From IMG/VR virus record IMGVR_UViG_3300028610_000788, positions 1 through 45,463 of that record: 45,463 nucleotides of DNA. One strand, given 5' to 3'. Position 1 is the stretch's first letter. Every line of letters begins with the position of its first letter. The notes beneath the pieces were generated by a model. That model ran no database searches, had not been told where the DNA came from, and saw only the letters and a program-made list of their open reading frames with translations. The position numbers and the translations under genes were made by a program. Shown here piece by piece: positions 1 to 6,157 of the stretch. Source of the stretch: a virus.

Positions 1-62
1 GCTGCTTTAACTCACTCCCTTCGTGCGTTACCCGAAATGATATTATTCTACCATCCGTAGTG
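1..62. repeat. Terminal direct repeat, left copy (circular overlap)
   Basis: These 62 bases are identical to the last 62 bases of the window. The simplest reading is that a circular or terminally redundant phage genome was assembled as a linear contig with its overlap kept. An open reading frame runs through the join without interruption, which supports true circular continuity rather than a coincidental repeat. Confidence 0.95.
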
Positions 63-103
63 GCGTAATAGTACTTATTGTCTTTTAATGGTATTCGTTT
101 CAT
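1..103 (-). CDS. HNH homing endonuclease, N-terminal part (spans circular junction)
   Basis: Read leftward from an ATG at 103, this frame encodes about 34 residues starting MKRIPLKDNKYYYATTDGR and continues, once the 62-base overlap is collapsed, into the gene ending at 45025. The joined protein is 159 residues. The N-terminal part resembles the short segment that precedes HNH domains in phage homing nucleases, where a Gly-Arg turn is followed by beta strands. The leader before the ATG is A-rich with no Shine-Dalgarno site. The start choice is supported by the stop of the next gene upstream lying 21 bases away. Confidence 0.8.
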   Translation of the reverse strand, partial: MKRIPLKDNKYYYATTDGRIISFRVTHEGSELKQ

Positions 104-124
104 AATTTTTATTTTACCGCTGCA

Positions 125-433
125 CTATTGCAAACAAACAAGCTCGTGTTTAGTTATAGCATAATATAGATTTTGAATATCATGCAGGTACTTCCGAACA
201 CCTACACATACACCTTTATAGTGGAATACCATAACATTATCACAATAAGCCAATGTGACGCCATGCTTATCGTCATAAGGCAATCTATCTGACCAGTCCT
301 CTGTTATCATAATCGGTTTTAATTGCTTCCTGTAAAGGCTCCAATCTCTAATCATGTTTACATCCAGCTTAGTGGTGTGATCTCCGTACTCAAGCTCATT
401 TCCTATTCTTAAATCTGTTAATTCTAATTCCAT
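125..433 (-). CDS. Conserved small phage protein, unknown function
   Basis: This gene encodes 102 residues. The C-terminal half (YLHDIQNLYYAITKHEL) matches my memory of a small protein common in Bacteroidetes phages and prophages, which typically ends with a Leu-Gln-Asn-Leu-Tyr-Ala-Leu-Thr motif. The middle holds a PIMITEDW segment typical of the same family. No catalytic motif, signal peptide or membrane segment is visible. It lies in the leftward early run, between the junction-spanning HNH gene and a small membrane protein. The function is unknown; family recognition is from memory only. Confidence 0.75.
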   Translation of the reverse strand: MELELTDLRIGNELEYGDHTTKLDVNMIRDWSLYRKQLKPIMITEDWSDRLPYDDKHGVTLAYCDNVMVFHYKGVCVGVRKYLHDIQNLYYAITKHELVCLQ

Positions 434-466
434 TATCGTTTCTTTTATGTGTTTGTTATTTAGGGG

Positions 467-616
467 TTAAAGCTTACTTTTTAATTCCTCAATGTTATTC
501 CTTCGCTTCAATTCTTTCTTAATGCCGTGTAATGAAGAACATATACTACCTATTATAGCTCCAAAGGTCAGCATAAGGATTGTTGTTGCTATTTCATAAA
601 ATATTGTTGTTTCCAT
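467..616 (-). CDS. Small membrane protein (49 aa)
   Basis: An ATG at 616 opens a 49-residue frame ending in TAA at 467. Residues 9-27 form one hydrophobic segment (IATTILMLTFGAIIGSI), followed by a basic, charged tail (KKELKRRNN), so the protein is likely a single-pass inner-membrane protein with its C terminus in the cytoplasm. It fills an otherwise empty stretch of the leftward operon, with A-rich DNA before the ATG. No family was recognised. The composition and position make it likely real. Confidence 0.6.
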   Translation of the reverse strand: METTIFYEIATTILMLTFGAIIGSICSSLHGIKKELKRRNNIEELKSKL

Positions 617-663
617 CTTTCTTCTGTTTTTTATTGGGTCTTAATCTTTTAATATTCAAATAA

Positions 664-736
664 TTAGGGCGATTGTTTCACAACGTGCGCTCACTGCAAT
701 CTCTTACAGAGGATTTACGTATCGCTTACTATCGCA
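664..736 (-). repeat. Early-operon two-hairpin repeat, copy D
   Basis: On the minus strand the element begins at the stop codon of the gene ending at 729 and reads CGATAGTAAGCGATACG, then two small hairpins, then AATCGCCCTAATT. Hairpin 1 is CTCT-GTA-AGAG and hairpin 2 is TTGT-GAA-ACAA. The other copies (1369-1436, 2464-2528, 43487-43558, and half of it at 44993-45020) keep the hairpins with different paired bases, which points to selection on RNA or DNA secondary structure. Confidence 0.75.
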
Positions 737-899
737 AACACGACATTGCCGTAACAAACCCACAGGCGTAAGACAATAAGCTTATAAATATTATCTTAAT
801 CATTGTGTTCCTGAACCGCTTCTTTTTATCTAAGTCGGCGATAACATCATTTAATATTTTACTCTGCCGTTGTTGTTCCTCTAAGCTTCCTTTACTCAT
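729..899 (-). CDS. Small membrane protein (56 aa)
   Basis: An ATG at 899 opens a 56-residue frame ending at the TAG at 729. The first half is charged and probably helical (EEQQRQSKILNDVIADLDKKKR). The second half (residues 35-53, KIIFISLLSYACGFVTAMS) is hydrophobic and probably a single transmembrane helix near the C terminus. Tail-anchored small membrane proteins are common in phage early regions, but no family was recognised. Its stop codon lies at the start of repeat copy D. Confidence 0.6.
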   Translation of the reverse strand: MSKGSLEEQQRQSKILNDVIADLDKKKRFRNTMIKIIFISLLSYACGFVTAMSCLR

Positions 900-930
900 G
901 CTTTCTCCATTTGTAGGTGTATGTTAAGTG

Positions 931-1101
931 TTAATAGTCGTTGAGCCAATCGTCCATTTCCTTGTCTTCAGCAGTATATTCATCTTCTGGATCACGTTCA
1001 CGGGGTACATGCCAATCCACTCCATTTAAATGATCTACCATATACTCTTCGCCACCTTCTTGATAACGGTCTCCGTGTTGATTTGCGTTTTCTCTTTCCA
1101 T
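931..1101 (-). CDS. Acidic small protein (56 aa), unknown
   Basis: An ATG at 1101 opens a 56-residue frame ending in TAA at 931. The product is very acidic and rich in Asp, Glu, Trp and Tyr (for example DPEDEYTAEDKEMDDWLNDY at the C terminus). Strongly acidic small early phage proteins sometimes mimic DNA or bind host enzymes, but nothing here shows that directly. It sits between a small membrane protein gene and the gene at 1123, in the same direction, with short spacing. Confidence 0.6.
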   Translation of the reverse strand: MERENANQHGDRYQEGGEEYMVDHLNGVDWHVPRERDPEDEYTAEDKEMDDWLNDY

Positions 1102-1122
1102 TAGTCTTTTTCTTTGTTTGGT

Positions 1123-1317
1123 TTAATCTAATTCAGAATACATTATACAGCAAAAGTCACTCGTTCCGTTATTCCAATTACCTGTAATCTTAGCTCTGTC
1201 TGTCATGTATTCACCGTCTCCGTTGAACCATTCTAATTCGATGCTGTATTCGTCTGGGTATGATGTAAAATGCTTACTCCAGTTTTCTTCAAAATATAAT
1301 GTTACTTTATCTTCCAT
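1123..1317 (-). CDS. Small acidic protein (64 aa), unknown
   Basis: This 64-residue protein has alternating hydrophobic and charged residues (VTLYFEENW, YSIELEWFNGDGEYM, RAKITGNWNNG), consistent with a small beta-rich fold. It has no membrane segment and no recognised motif. It starts about 50 bases downstream of repeat copy C, with an A-rich leader (CTTTAACAAAG) before the ATG. It belongs to the leftward early operon. The function is unknown. Confidence 0.65.
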   Translation of the reverse strand: MEDKVTLYFEENWSKHFTSYPDEYSIELEWFNGDGEYMTDRAKITGNWNNGTSDFCCIMYSELD

Positions 1318-1368
1318 CTTTGTTAAAGGGTTTGGTTATTTATATTGGGTTAATAATTAGTTAGTTAT

Positions 1369-1436
1369 GGGGATTCGTTCCGATCTTTCGCTCTCTCCAA
1401 TACCCTACGGGTGATTTTCAAATCGCTCACTATCCC
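1369..1436 (-). repeat. Early-operon two-hairpin repeat, copy C
   Basis: On the minus strand this copy reads GGATAGTGAGCGAT, then TGAAAATC, hairpin ACCC-GTA-GGGT, ATTGGAGAGAG, then a second hairpin (GATCG-GAA-CGA with one bulged A before TC) and AATCCCC. It overlaps the TAG stop of the repeat-protein gene (1430) and precedes the gene starting at 1317. Compared with copy A, hairpin 1 is identical while hairpin 2 is re-paired with different bases. Confidence 0.75.
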
Positions 1437-2197
1437 ACGCATTTGATAAGTAAATCTCTCATCCATTCATAGTGCGATCCTCTAGCAGCAGACTCAGCAG
1501 ACTCAGCAGCAGACCAAGCAGCAGACTCAGCAGACCTAGCAGCAGACTCAGCAGACCTAGCAGCAGACCTAGCAGCAGACTCAGCAGCAGACCAAGCAGC
1601 AGACTCAGCAGCAGACCAAGCAGACCTAGCAGCAGACCAAGCAGCAGACTCAGCAGCAGACCAAGCAGCAGACTCAGCAGCAGACCAAGCAGCAGACTCA
1701 GCAGCAGACTCAGCAGACCTAGCAGCAGACCAAGCAGCAGACTCAGCAGCATCTTCATCTATGTTATCCATCTTAAACAGATTAGCGCACTGAATAACAG
1801 CTTTATATTGTTCTGAGTCCTTCTCGGTAAATGTTATCTGGCCTCTCTTTTTATCCATCAATAATTTATATTGAAAGTCTTTCCAAGATTGCTCCAAATC
1901 TTTTTTAGGACTTATCGCCTCTAATAACTGAACGGGAAACTTAATAGCCTTTTTCTCTGGAAGTCCTTCAAATATCCTCTCAGATACATGAACCAACCAC
2001 AAAGGAAGCTCCATCACCTTAGAGGCCTCGTTTAACGTATTGTCTTCTGCCTGTGTCATGCAGCCGAAAAAACAACCCTTAAATCCCTTCTTGGTTTTTT
2101 GTTCTTCGTCTATCCAACATCCCTGAATAAACATGTCTAAATCCTGGTGTTGTTGGGCTATCTTAAGCCACTTTTTCTTTTTTGTTTCTGTTTTCAT
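1430..2197 (-). CDS. Repeat protein with long Ser-Ala-Ala-X tract
   Basis: This gene encodes 255 residues. Residues 1-150 are ordinary sequence (WLKIAQQHQDLDMFIQGCW, then a Lys-rich mixed region) with no recognised domain. Residues 150-240 are almost wholly built from SAAE, SAAW, SAAR and SAE units, ending in a normal tail (HYEWMRDLLIKCVG). The units would form an amphipathic helix or a helical repeat stack with Trp, Glu and Arg on one face. I recall Ala-rich repeats of this style in other phage and Bacteroidetes proteins, but no function is known to me. The repeat units are multiples of three bases, so gain or loss of units keeps the frame. Confidence 0.8.
   Translation of the reverse strand: MKTETKKKKWLKIAQQHQDLDMFIQGCWIDEEQKTKKGFKGCFFGCMTQAEDNTLNEASKVMELPLWLVHVSERIFEGLPEKKAIKFPVQLLEAISPKKDLEQSWKDFQYKLLMDKKRGQITFTEKDSEQYKAVIQCANLFKMDNIDEDAAESAAWSAARSAESAAESAAWSAAESAAWSAAESAAWSAARSAWSAAESAAWSAAESAARSAARSAESAARSAESAAWSAAESAESAARGSHYEWMRDLLIKCVG
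1481..1752 (-). repeat. Tandem 9/12-bp minisatellite inside the repeat-protein gene
   Basis: About 270 bases consist of imperfect tandem 12-base units (on the plus strand AGCAGCAGACTC, AGCAGCAGACCA, AGCAGACCTAGC) and 9-base variants. The tract leaves several reading frames open on both strands, which explains long Leu-rich and Arg/Ser-rich shadow frames here. All unit lengths are multiples of three, so slippage would change protein length without frameshifts. Confidence 0.9.
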
Positions 2198-2201
2198 CTT
2201 T

Positions 2202-2450
2202 TTATTTCTTTAGTTTTAATTCAAATCCATCTCCTACATAAAGTCCAGTCTCCTCTAACATCATTACATCCTTATAGGTTATTCCTAGTCTTATGTTTAT
2301 CTCTCCTGGGGTTATACTTACCTTTGTTAAAGGAACTCTTGTAGTGATGCTTAAATATATCTCTGCTATACCATTAGGGTTTTTTATTGTTGCTCTCTTA
2401 TCATTCTTTAACTCTTCTATTTGCTCTTGAGTTATGTTTATTTCTATCAT
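2202..2450 (-). CDS. Small protein, unknown (82 aa)
   Basis: I take the ATG at 2450 (MIEINITQEQIEELKNDKR) as the start. The frame is open to 2483, but those extra codons come from repeat copy B, which ends just before this point, and an A-rich leader (CCAAAAGAAAAAGAT) precedes the ATG at 2450. The protein has a Lys-rich middle and beta-like segments (GIAEIYLSITTR, VSITPGEINIRLG). No motif identifies it. It lies between the repeat protein and the SpoU methyltransferase. Confidence 0.7.
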   Translation of the reverse strand: MIEINITQEQIEELKNDKRATIKNPNGIAEIYLSITTRVPLTKVSITPGEINIRLGITYKDVMMLEETGLYVGDGFELKLKK

Positions 2451-2463
2451 ATCTTTTTCTTTT

Positions 2464-2528
2464 GGGGATTGCTTACGCAACATTCTCTCACTACAATATC
2501 GAAGATGATTTTCGTATCGTTCATTATC
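2464..2528 (-). repeat. Early-operon two-hairpin repeat, copy B
   Basis: The minus strand reads GGGATAATGAACGATACG, then AAAATC, a hairpin of ATC-TTC-GAT type, ATTGTAGTGAGAGAATG, then hairpin TTGC-GTAA-GCAA and ATCCCC. The flanks are almost identical to copy A (43487-43558), while both stems differ by paired changes. It starts at the stop codon of the SpoU gene (2524). Confidence 0.8.
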
Positions 2529-2967
2529 CCGTTTTTAGTTTTGTTTGACGATCATACATAACGATACTGCCCGCCACGCTTACATTTAAACAATATTTAC
2601 TGTCAAACTGAATAAGGCTATGGCATTTCTCAAGAGCCTTTTTAGTGAGCCCGTTATCCTCTGCGCCTAATAAGTAAATCCCTCTTTCTGGATGTCCGTA
2701 AGTAGCTAAATCCCTCGCCTTTTCATGTAATTCAACGCCAATTAACCTACAGTCTTTTGGCATGTTGTCGTAAAACTCATCGAAAGTATCATAATGATAC
2801 ATAGGGATATGCCTCATAGCCTTTACAGTGTCGCTGGCCTGCTTTTTATATCTATTGCCTATTACAAAGATAAACGAAGCTCCAAGGCCGTAAGCTGATC
2901 TCCATAGCGTTCCTATATTCATCTTAGTTTTGGTATTCTCTATTCCGATTCCGTAATATCCTCTCAT
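2524..2967 (-). CDS. SpoU (TrmH)-family RNA 2'-O-methyltransferase, minimal
   Basis: The 147-residue protein carries the three SpoU signatures: motif 1 at 17-30 (NIGTLWRSAYGLGA, with the catalytic-type Asn and Arg), motif 2 at 99-107 (LLGAEDNGL) and motif 3 at 126-138 (CLNVSVAGSIVMY). These form the knotted SAM site of SPOUT enzymes that methylate ribose 2'-OH in tRNA or rRNA. The length equals a bare catalytic domain with no separate RNA-binding domain, as in the wobble-base enzyme TrmL. The substrate is therefore plausibly tRNA, but this is inference. It overlaps the next gene upstream by one base (TAATG). Confidence 0.88.
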   Translation of the reverse strand: MRGYYGIGIENTKTKMNIGTLWRSAYGLGASFIFVIGNRYKKQASDTVKAMRHIPMYHYDTFDEFYDNMPKDCRLIGVELHEKARDLATYGHPERGIYLLGAEDNGLTKKALEKCHSLIQFDSKYCLNVSVAGSIVMYDRQTKLKTG

Positions 2968-3260
2968 TATTTATCCTCCATTTGATAAGTCCATCTCTCT
3001 GTTCTGGTGATTTGTATTAATCCATATTCTATTAAAGGTTCGGGCTCGTTGAATATCACCGTATTATCACCGTCAGTGAATACTATTAACTTGCCTTGTG
3101 TTATTATCATTCTTTTTTCTTTTCCGTCCGATATGTTATCTAAGTCGAAATCATTGTTTAATGTAGTAAGATGGAGTTGATTGAGGTCCATTAATACCTC
3201 TCCGAATAAATCGTAGTTTGATTCTTTTAGGTTTCTTTTTTGTAGTCTTGGTGATACCAT
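2967..3260 (-). CDS. Unknown protein (97 aa)
   Basis: This gene encodes 97 residues with a basic N terminus (MVSPRLQKRNLKESN), an acidic centre (DFDLDNISDGKEKR) and a beta-like C-terminal half (MIITQGKLIVFTDGDNTVIF). No domain was recognised. Its stop overlaps the start of the SpoU gene and its start abuts the stop of the gene at 3260, so it is translationally coupled on both sides. Confidence 0.7.
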   Translation of the reverse strand: MVSPRLQKRNLKESNYDLFGEVLMDLNQLHLTTLNNDFDLDNISDGKEKRMIITQGKLIVFTDGDNTVIFNEPEPLIEYGLIQITRTERWTYQMEDK

Positions 3261-3460
3261 TATTTGTCCTCCTGTTTAATATGACACAATGTAAGCCCTT
3301 TAGATAAAGGGAATTTAAAGCCAAAATATAAGTACTTTTCGCAGGTGTAGCTTTCATAAGGACACACTGTTATATCTTCGTGCAACTTAAACCTTTCTCT
3401 AAACCCGTTTCTTGAACATTCTACTTCGGTTCCTTTGGATATTGTTACTTGATTTTCCAT
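3260..3460 (-). CDS. Unknown small protein (66 aa)
   Basis: The 66-residue protein contains three Cys among basic and aromatic residues (VECSRNGFRERFKLHEDI, CPYESYTCEKYLYFGF). The Cys spacing does not form a clear zinc finger. It ends in QEDK, similar to the MEDK end of its downstream neighbour. It is the first gene after a 170-base non-coding gap and has an A-rich leader. The function is unknown. Confidence 0.65.
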   Translation of the reverse strand: MENQVTISKGTEVECSRNGFRERFKLHEDITVCPYESYTCEKYLYFGFKFPLSKGLTLCHIKQEDK

Positions 3461-3629
3461 AATTCTCGGTTTTTAGTGGCGTGAAGGGTGGAAGCGGTTT
3501 TCCGAGAACCTACTTCCGAAGATCCCCTCACTATCGTTAAATATTATTTGGTGTCTCGGTTTCTTTGTTGTACGCAACATACTAACATTTTGTTACAATT
3601 ACAAGTTAATTTATTAACAATTCTATTAT
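3461..3629 (-). other. Non-coding gap with GC-rich stem-loop
   Basis: No credible gene is seen here. On the minus strand it contains CGATAGTGAG, the same bases that open the early two-hairpin repeats, followed by a long imperfect stem-loop (GGAAG paired with CTTCC around GGTT paired with AACC) at about 3487-3516. It may be a diverged or different member of that repeat family located 5' of the gene starting at 3460. Confidence 0.4.
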
Positions 3630-4097
3630 TTATTGTTCATAACACAAGTCTATCAGGCTCTCTACTTGCTTAGAAAACGCCCTGGAGGTTTCCATTAAAT
3701 TAGTTACCGTCTTTACTGCGTGTATTACCGTAGCATGATCCCTCTTATACATCCTTCCAATGGCTTTTAAGCTCATCCTCCCATCGAACGTAGTGTGTAT
3801 GATATACATTCCAATTTGTCTCGCTGTCACGAATATCCTATCTCTTTTTTTACTGATTAGATCCTGCCTCCTAACCGCAAATCTATTGGCTACCGTTATC
3901 ATTATTCGCTCGGATTCATGCTTTACATCAGCCCTCGCCAGCTCTTCCATTATAGGTAATGGCTTTAACATGCCCGTTAAGCTGTAGGCTTTTGGTTTGT
4001 AAGGCTTTGTCATCTCTCCTGCTACTATTCTATTGCCATATTCCTCCAGGTCTAATAGTGGTTGCACTGTTATTTGTTCTCTTGTTCCTACTGTCAT
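3630..4097 (-). CDS. DnaA domain IV-like DNA-binding protein
   Basis: Of 155 residues, about 63-150 match the C-terminal DNA-binding domain of the bacterial initiator DnaA: VANRFAVRRQDLISKKR, an aromatic-rich helix, then GRMYKRDHATVIHAV (114-128), the equivalent of the DnaA signature that reads bases in the DnaA box. The AAA+ ATPase domain is absent, so it can bind DnaA-box-like sites but not assemble an ATP-driven filament. The first 60 residues are unrelated. It probably marks the phage origin or competes with host DnaA at oriC. It sits in the replication part of the early operon, upstream of NinG in the map but transcribed after it. Confidence 0.85.
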   Translation of the reverse strand: MTVGTREQITVQPLLDLEEYGNRIVAGEMTKPYKPKAYSLTGMLKPLPIMEELARADVKHESERIMITVANRFAVRRQDLISKKRDRIFVTARQIGMYIIHTTFDGRMSLKAIGRMYKRDHATVIHAVKTVTNLMETSRAFSKQVESLIDLCYEQ

Positions 4098-4157
4098 ATT
4101 TTTTATGTGTAAATACCCAAACGGGCGTTAATCTCTTTTCTTAATCGTATCCTTACT

Positions 4158-4709
4158 TTAGGAGGATTGAATTGTGAAATTCTTTTCTTTTTTTAACTCG
4201 CCTACTCTTTTCTTGTAGTGTTCAATGTAATTTCTTAATTCATTAAGCCCTGGCTTCCAGTCCATTTTGCTTCTATCAAGCATTGCCTTGGCAATACCTT
4301 TTCCGTGTAATTTATCTATATAAATGCTGAACTTAAATTGCTCCCCGTCTCTATAAGTATTGCATCCTGGGCACTGCAAAGCGCAATTAAGATTATTCCA
4401 CCTTGTAGTCTTTCTTCCTCGCTTCATAAAATGACCGCAATGGCCCTCTTTGTAATGAAGTGACTTATCACAAGTACAACAGTGTCCGTTACCGTTTTCG
4501 TCTGTGTCTCTCATTCGAATATATTGAGAAAATAATTTATCTAGTTTTCTTGTTAGACTACTTACGGTATCCTTGCGTTTCTTTTTCTTAGGCTTTAATT
4601 TGGCGCTAGAGCCCTTTTTTAAGCCCGTGGCGGCATTATCTCCCTTTTTAGATGGCTTTTGTTGCTTAAGCTCTTTTATTCTATTCTCGATAATATTATT
4701 CTTGCTCAT
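4158..4709 (-). CDS. ninG: NinG/Rap-like recombination nuclease
   Basis: The protein has 183 residues with a Lys-rich N terminus (1-50) and then the NinG core: SLTRKLDKLFSQYIRMRD, a CCTC cluster (77-80), GHCGHF (89-94), WNNLNCALQCPGCN (104-117). This Cys/His arrangement is a zinc-bound HNH-like nuclease centre. The lambda homologue (Rap) promotes phage recombination by cutting branched DNA and D-loops. It overlaps the PD-(D/E)XK-like gene at 4696 by 14 bases, so two DNA-structure nucleases may be made together. Confidence 0.88.
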   Translation of the reverse strand: MSKNNIIENRIKELKQQKPSKKGDNAATGLKKGSSAKLKPKKKKRKDTVSSLTRKLDKLFSQYIRMRDTDENGNGHCCTCDKSLHYKEGHCGHFMKRGRKTTRWNNLNCALQCPGCNTYRDGEQFKFSIYIDKLHGKGIAKAMLDRSKMDWKPGLNELRNYIEHYKKRVGELKKEKNFTIQSS

Positions 4710-5037
4710 CTGGTAAATCTTTTGACCAATAACATTTTTCTTTTTCTATATCGACTACAATAACTAATATGCCGTAATCGTTTCTGTCCTTTTCTTTTGA
4801 GTAATTCAGTTTATTTTTGCCGCTTTTTGACTGATAAACCATAGCCGTGGTAACGTCTACAAAAGTAGGTTTTCTTTCTCCAGGTATCCATGCAACTAAA
4901 TCGGCTTCTCCATGTGATGAGACATTTAAAAATACCTCATATCCTTTTTTTAGTAACCAGGTACAAACTAATAATTCACAATAACTCCCTTTATGTTTTT
5001 GATTCATTGGGTGCTTTATAGTATTACTTTTTCCCAT
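4696..5037 (-). CDS. PD-(D/E)XK-like nuclease, possible Holliday junction resolvase
   Basis: The 113-residue protein shows the archaeal-resolvase-like pattern: KGSYCELLVCTWLLKKGYEV (an early Glu at 21), then SHGEADLVAW (Asp 46) and TFVDVTTA (Asp 61). The expected Lys two residues after the last acidic residue is replaced by Thr, with Lys-rich sequence following, so catalytic competence is uncertain. Fold assignment is by pattern only. Its place next to NinG suggests a role in processing recombination or replication intermediates. Confidence 0.65.
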   Translation of the reverse strand: MGKSNTIKHPMNQKHKGSYCELLVCTWLLKKGYEVFLNVSSHGEADLVAWIPGERKPTFVDVTTAMVYQSKSGKNKLNYSKEKDRNDYGILVIVVDIEKEKCYWSKDLPDEQE

Positions 5038-5084
5038 CGGTATTTCTTTTCGAATTTAATATTGCAGTGAAGGCATCTCATGGG

Positions 5085-5288
5085 CTAAAACTGTTCTGGT
5101 AACGCTAACCATTCTTTATCAGTCATCCATTTTGGATTGATTGTGTATTGGTAAAGCTCTTTTTCATCTAAGTGGTGTTCGTCCAGCTCTGCCTGAATTA
5201 ACTCCATTGCTTGCTCAAATGACGAGGCGGTTACACTCATGTCGCCGTTATCCCATATTTCAAATCTTAGTGTTTTTACTTCTTCCAT
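5085..5288 (-). CDS. Unknown small protein (67 aa)
   Basis: The 67-residue acidic protein begins MEEVKTLRFEIWDNGDMSV and continues with a helical acidic stretch (QAMELIQAELDEHHLDEKEL). It has the look of a small alpha/beta protein. The C-terminal MTDKEWLALPEQF is reminiscent of short phage early proteins. No family was recognised, and no membrane segment or metal site is seen. Confidence 0.65.
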   Translation of the reverse strand: MEEVKTLRFEIWDNGDMSVTASSFEQAMELIQAELDEHHLDEKELYQYTINPKWMTDKEWLALPEQF

Positions 5289-5306
5289 TGTCTGTGGTGT
5301 TGGTTA

Positions 5307-5486
5307 TCAAATAGTTAGCTTTCTTTTCTCCCAATGATGACGAAGCTTTTCTGTGTATTTCTTTTCAAATTTCTCATATGCTTCTTCAGATAAAGCGCCT
5401 ATATCAATAGTGGTTTTTTGATCTTTAATTCTCAAAAAGTTAGGCATCATTGGGATTTCAATTTCTAATGTTAAGTCTATCTCCAT
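5307..5486 (-). CDS. Unknown small protein (59 aa)
   Basis: An ATG at 5486 opens a 59-residue frame ending in TGA at 5307, filling the gap between 5289 and 5488. It begins MEIDLTLEIEIPMMPNFLRI and has a helical, charged C-terminal half (EEAYEKFEKKYTEKLRHHW). Position, spacing (two bases after the preceding stop region) and composition support a real gene. The function is unknown. Confidence 0.65.
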   Translation of the reverse strand: MEIDLTLEIEIPMMPNFLRIKDQKTTIDIGALSEEAYEKFEKKYTEKLRHHWEKRKLTI

Positions 5487-5488
5487 AG

Positions 5489-6157
5489 TTATAGTATTTG
5501 GGTTGGTCTTGTTAGTCCGTATTTCATTTCAAAGTATTGTAACACGTATTCTTTTTTACAGGCACGCGAAAACTCCGCTTTGTCCTTTACGCTGTTCGTT
5601 TGCGCGGCGACATAGCGAGCGTTAGCCTTTTCCTCATCGGTCGGGTTTATGATATTCTCTCTAAACATATAATCGTAAGCCTGACTCCAGTTAGCTCCGC
5701 AAGGCATTTTCTTTTCTCTCTGACAATAAGCGTCTATGAATTGCCAACAATCCTTGTAATCGATATGAGCGACAATCCCCGAAGGCTCCAGTTCTTTTCT
5801 TTGTTCTGCGCCCCTGTGTTTATCACGCCAGTACTTGTAGGCATCCATAACGTCCTTCAGATAAGCAGGGGAGAGTTTTCCGTAGTGCTCGTGTTCGCAA
5901 ATATATTCGTTTGCTGCAAGGTTTTTAAAAGCTAAAATCATTTCATCCAGGGTATAGATATTTAACTTCTCTTTTACGAAATTGATTAAGATTGTGGTGG
6001 CGAAATTATCAGGCTGATTTGAAATCCCCAAATAAGAACAGCACGTCGCTAACGTAGCTTTGATTTGCTCGTCCTTCGAATCAGTTACTAATATTCCCTG
6101 CCTCGCTTGGGCTATTAACCCAATTGGCCCACCCGTTTGTTTTTGTAAATTGCTCAT
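5489..6157 (-). CDS. Replication-associated protein, possible helicase-loader partner
   Basis: The 222-residue protein follows the replisome-organiser gene and overlaps it by 77 bases. It starts with a Gln-rich segment (NLQKQTGGPIGLIAQARQG) and then a mostly helical region (TLDEMILAFKNLAANEY, AYLKDVMDAYKYWRDKHRG). In many phages of Bacteroidetes and Firmicutes a helical protein in this place, just after an O-like initiator, loads or recruits the helicase. I see no ATPase motif, so a DnaC-type loader is excluded. The function is inferred from position and general appearance. Confidence 0.6.
   Translation of the reverse strand: MSNLQKQTGGPIGLIAQARQGILVTDSKDEQIKATLATCCSYLGISNQPDNFATTILINFVKEKLNIYTLDEMILAFKNLAANEYICEHEHYGKLSPAYLKDVMDAYKYWRDKHRGAEQRKELEPSGIVAHIDYKDCWQFIDAYCQREKKMPCGANWSQAYDYMFRENIINPTDEEKANARYVAAQTNSVKDKAEFSRACKKEYVLQYFEMKYGLTRPTQIL

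Noticed and set aside
1459-1816. Long Leu-rich (minus) and Arg/Ser-rich (plus) frames inside the repeat tract
   Set aside because: They are shadows of the in-frame triplet repeat of the gene at 1430-2197 with no normal sequence of their own.
2451-2483. Upstream ATG giving an 11-residue longer N terminus for the gene at 2202
   Set aside because: Those codons come from repeat copy B; a better-placed ATG with an A-rich leader lies at 2450.
3488-3673. Plus-strand 61-residue frame
   Set aside because: It overlaps the DnaA-like gene's end and the stem-loop region, with atypical composition and no promoter.
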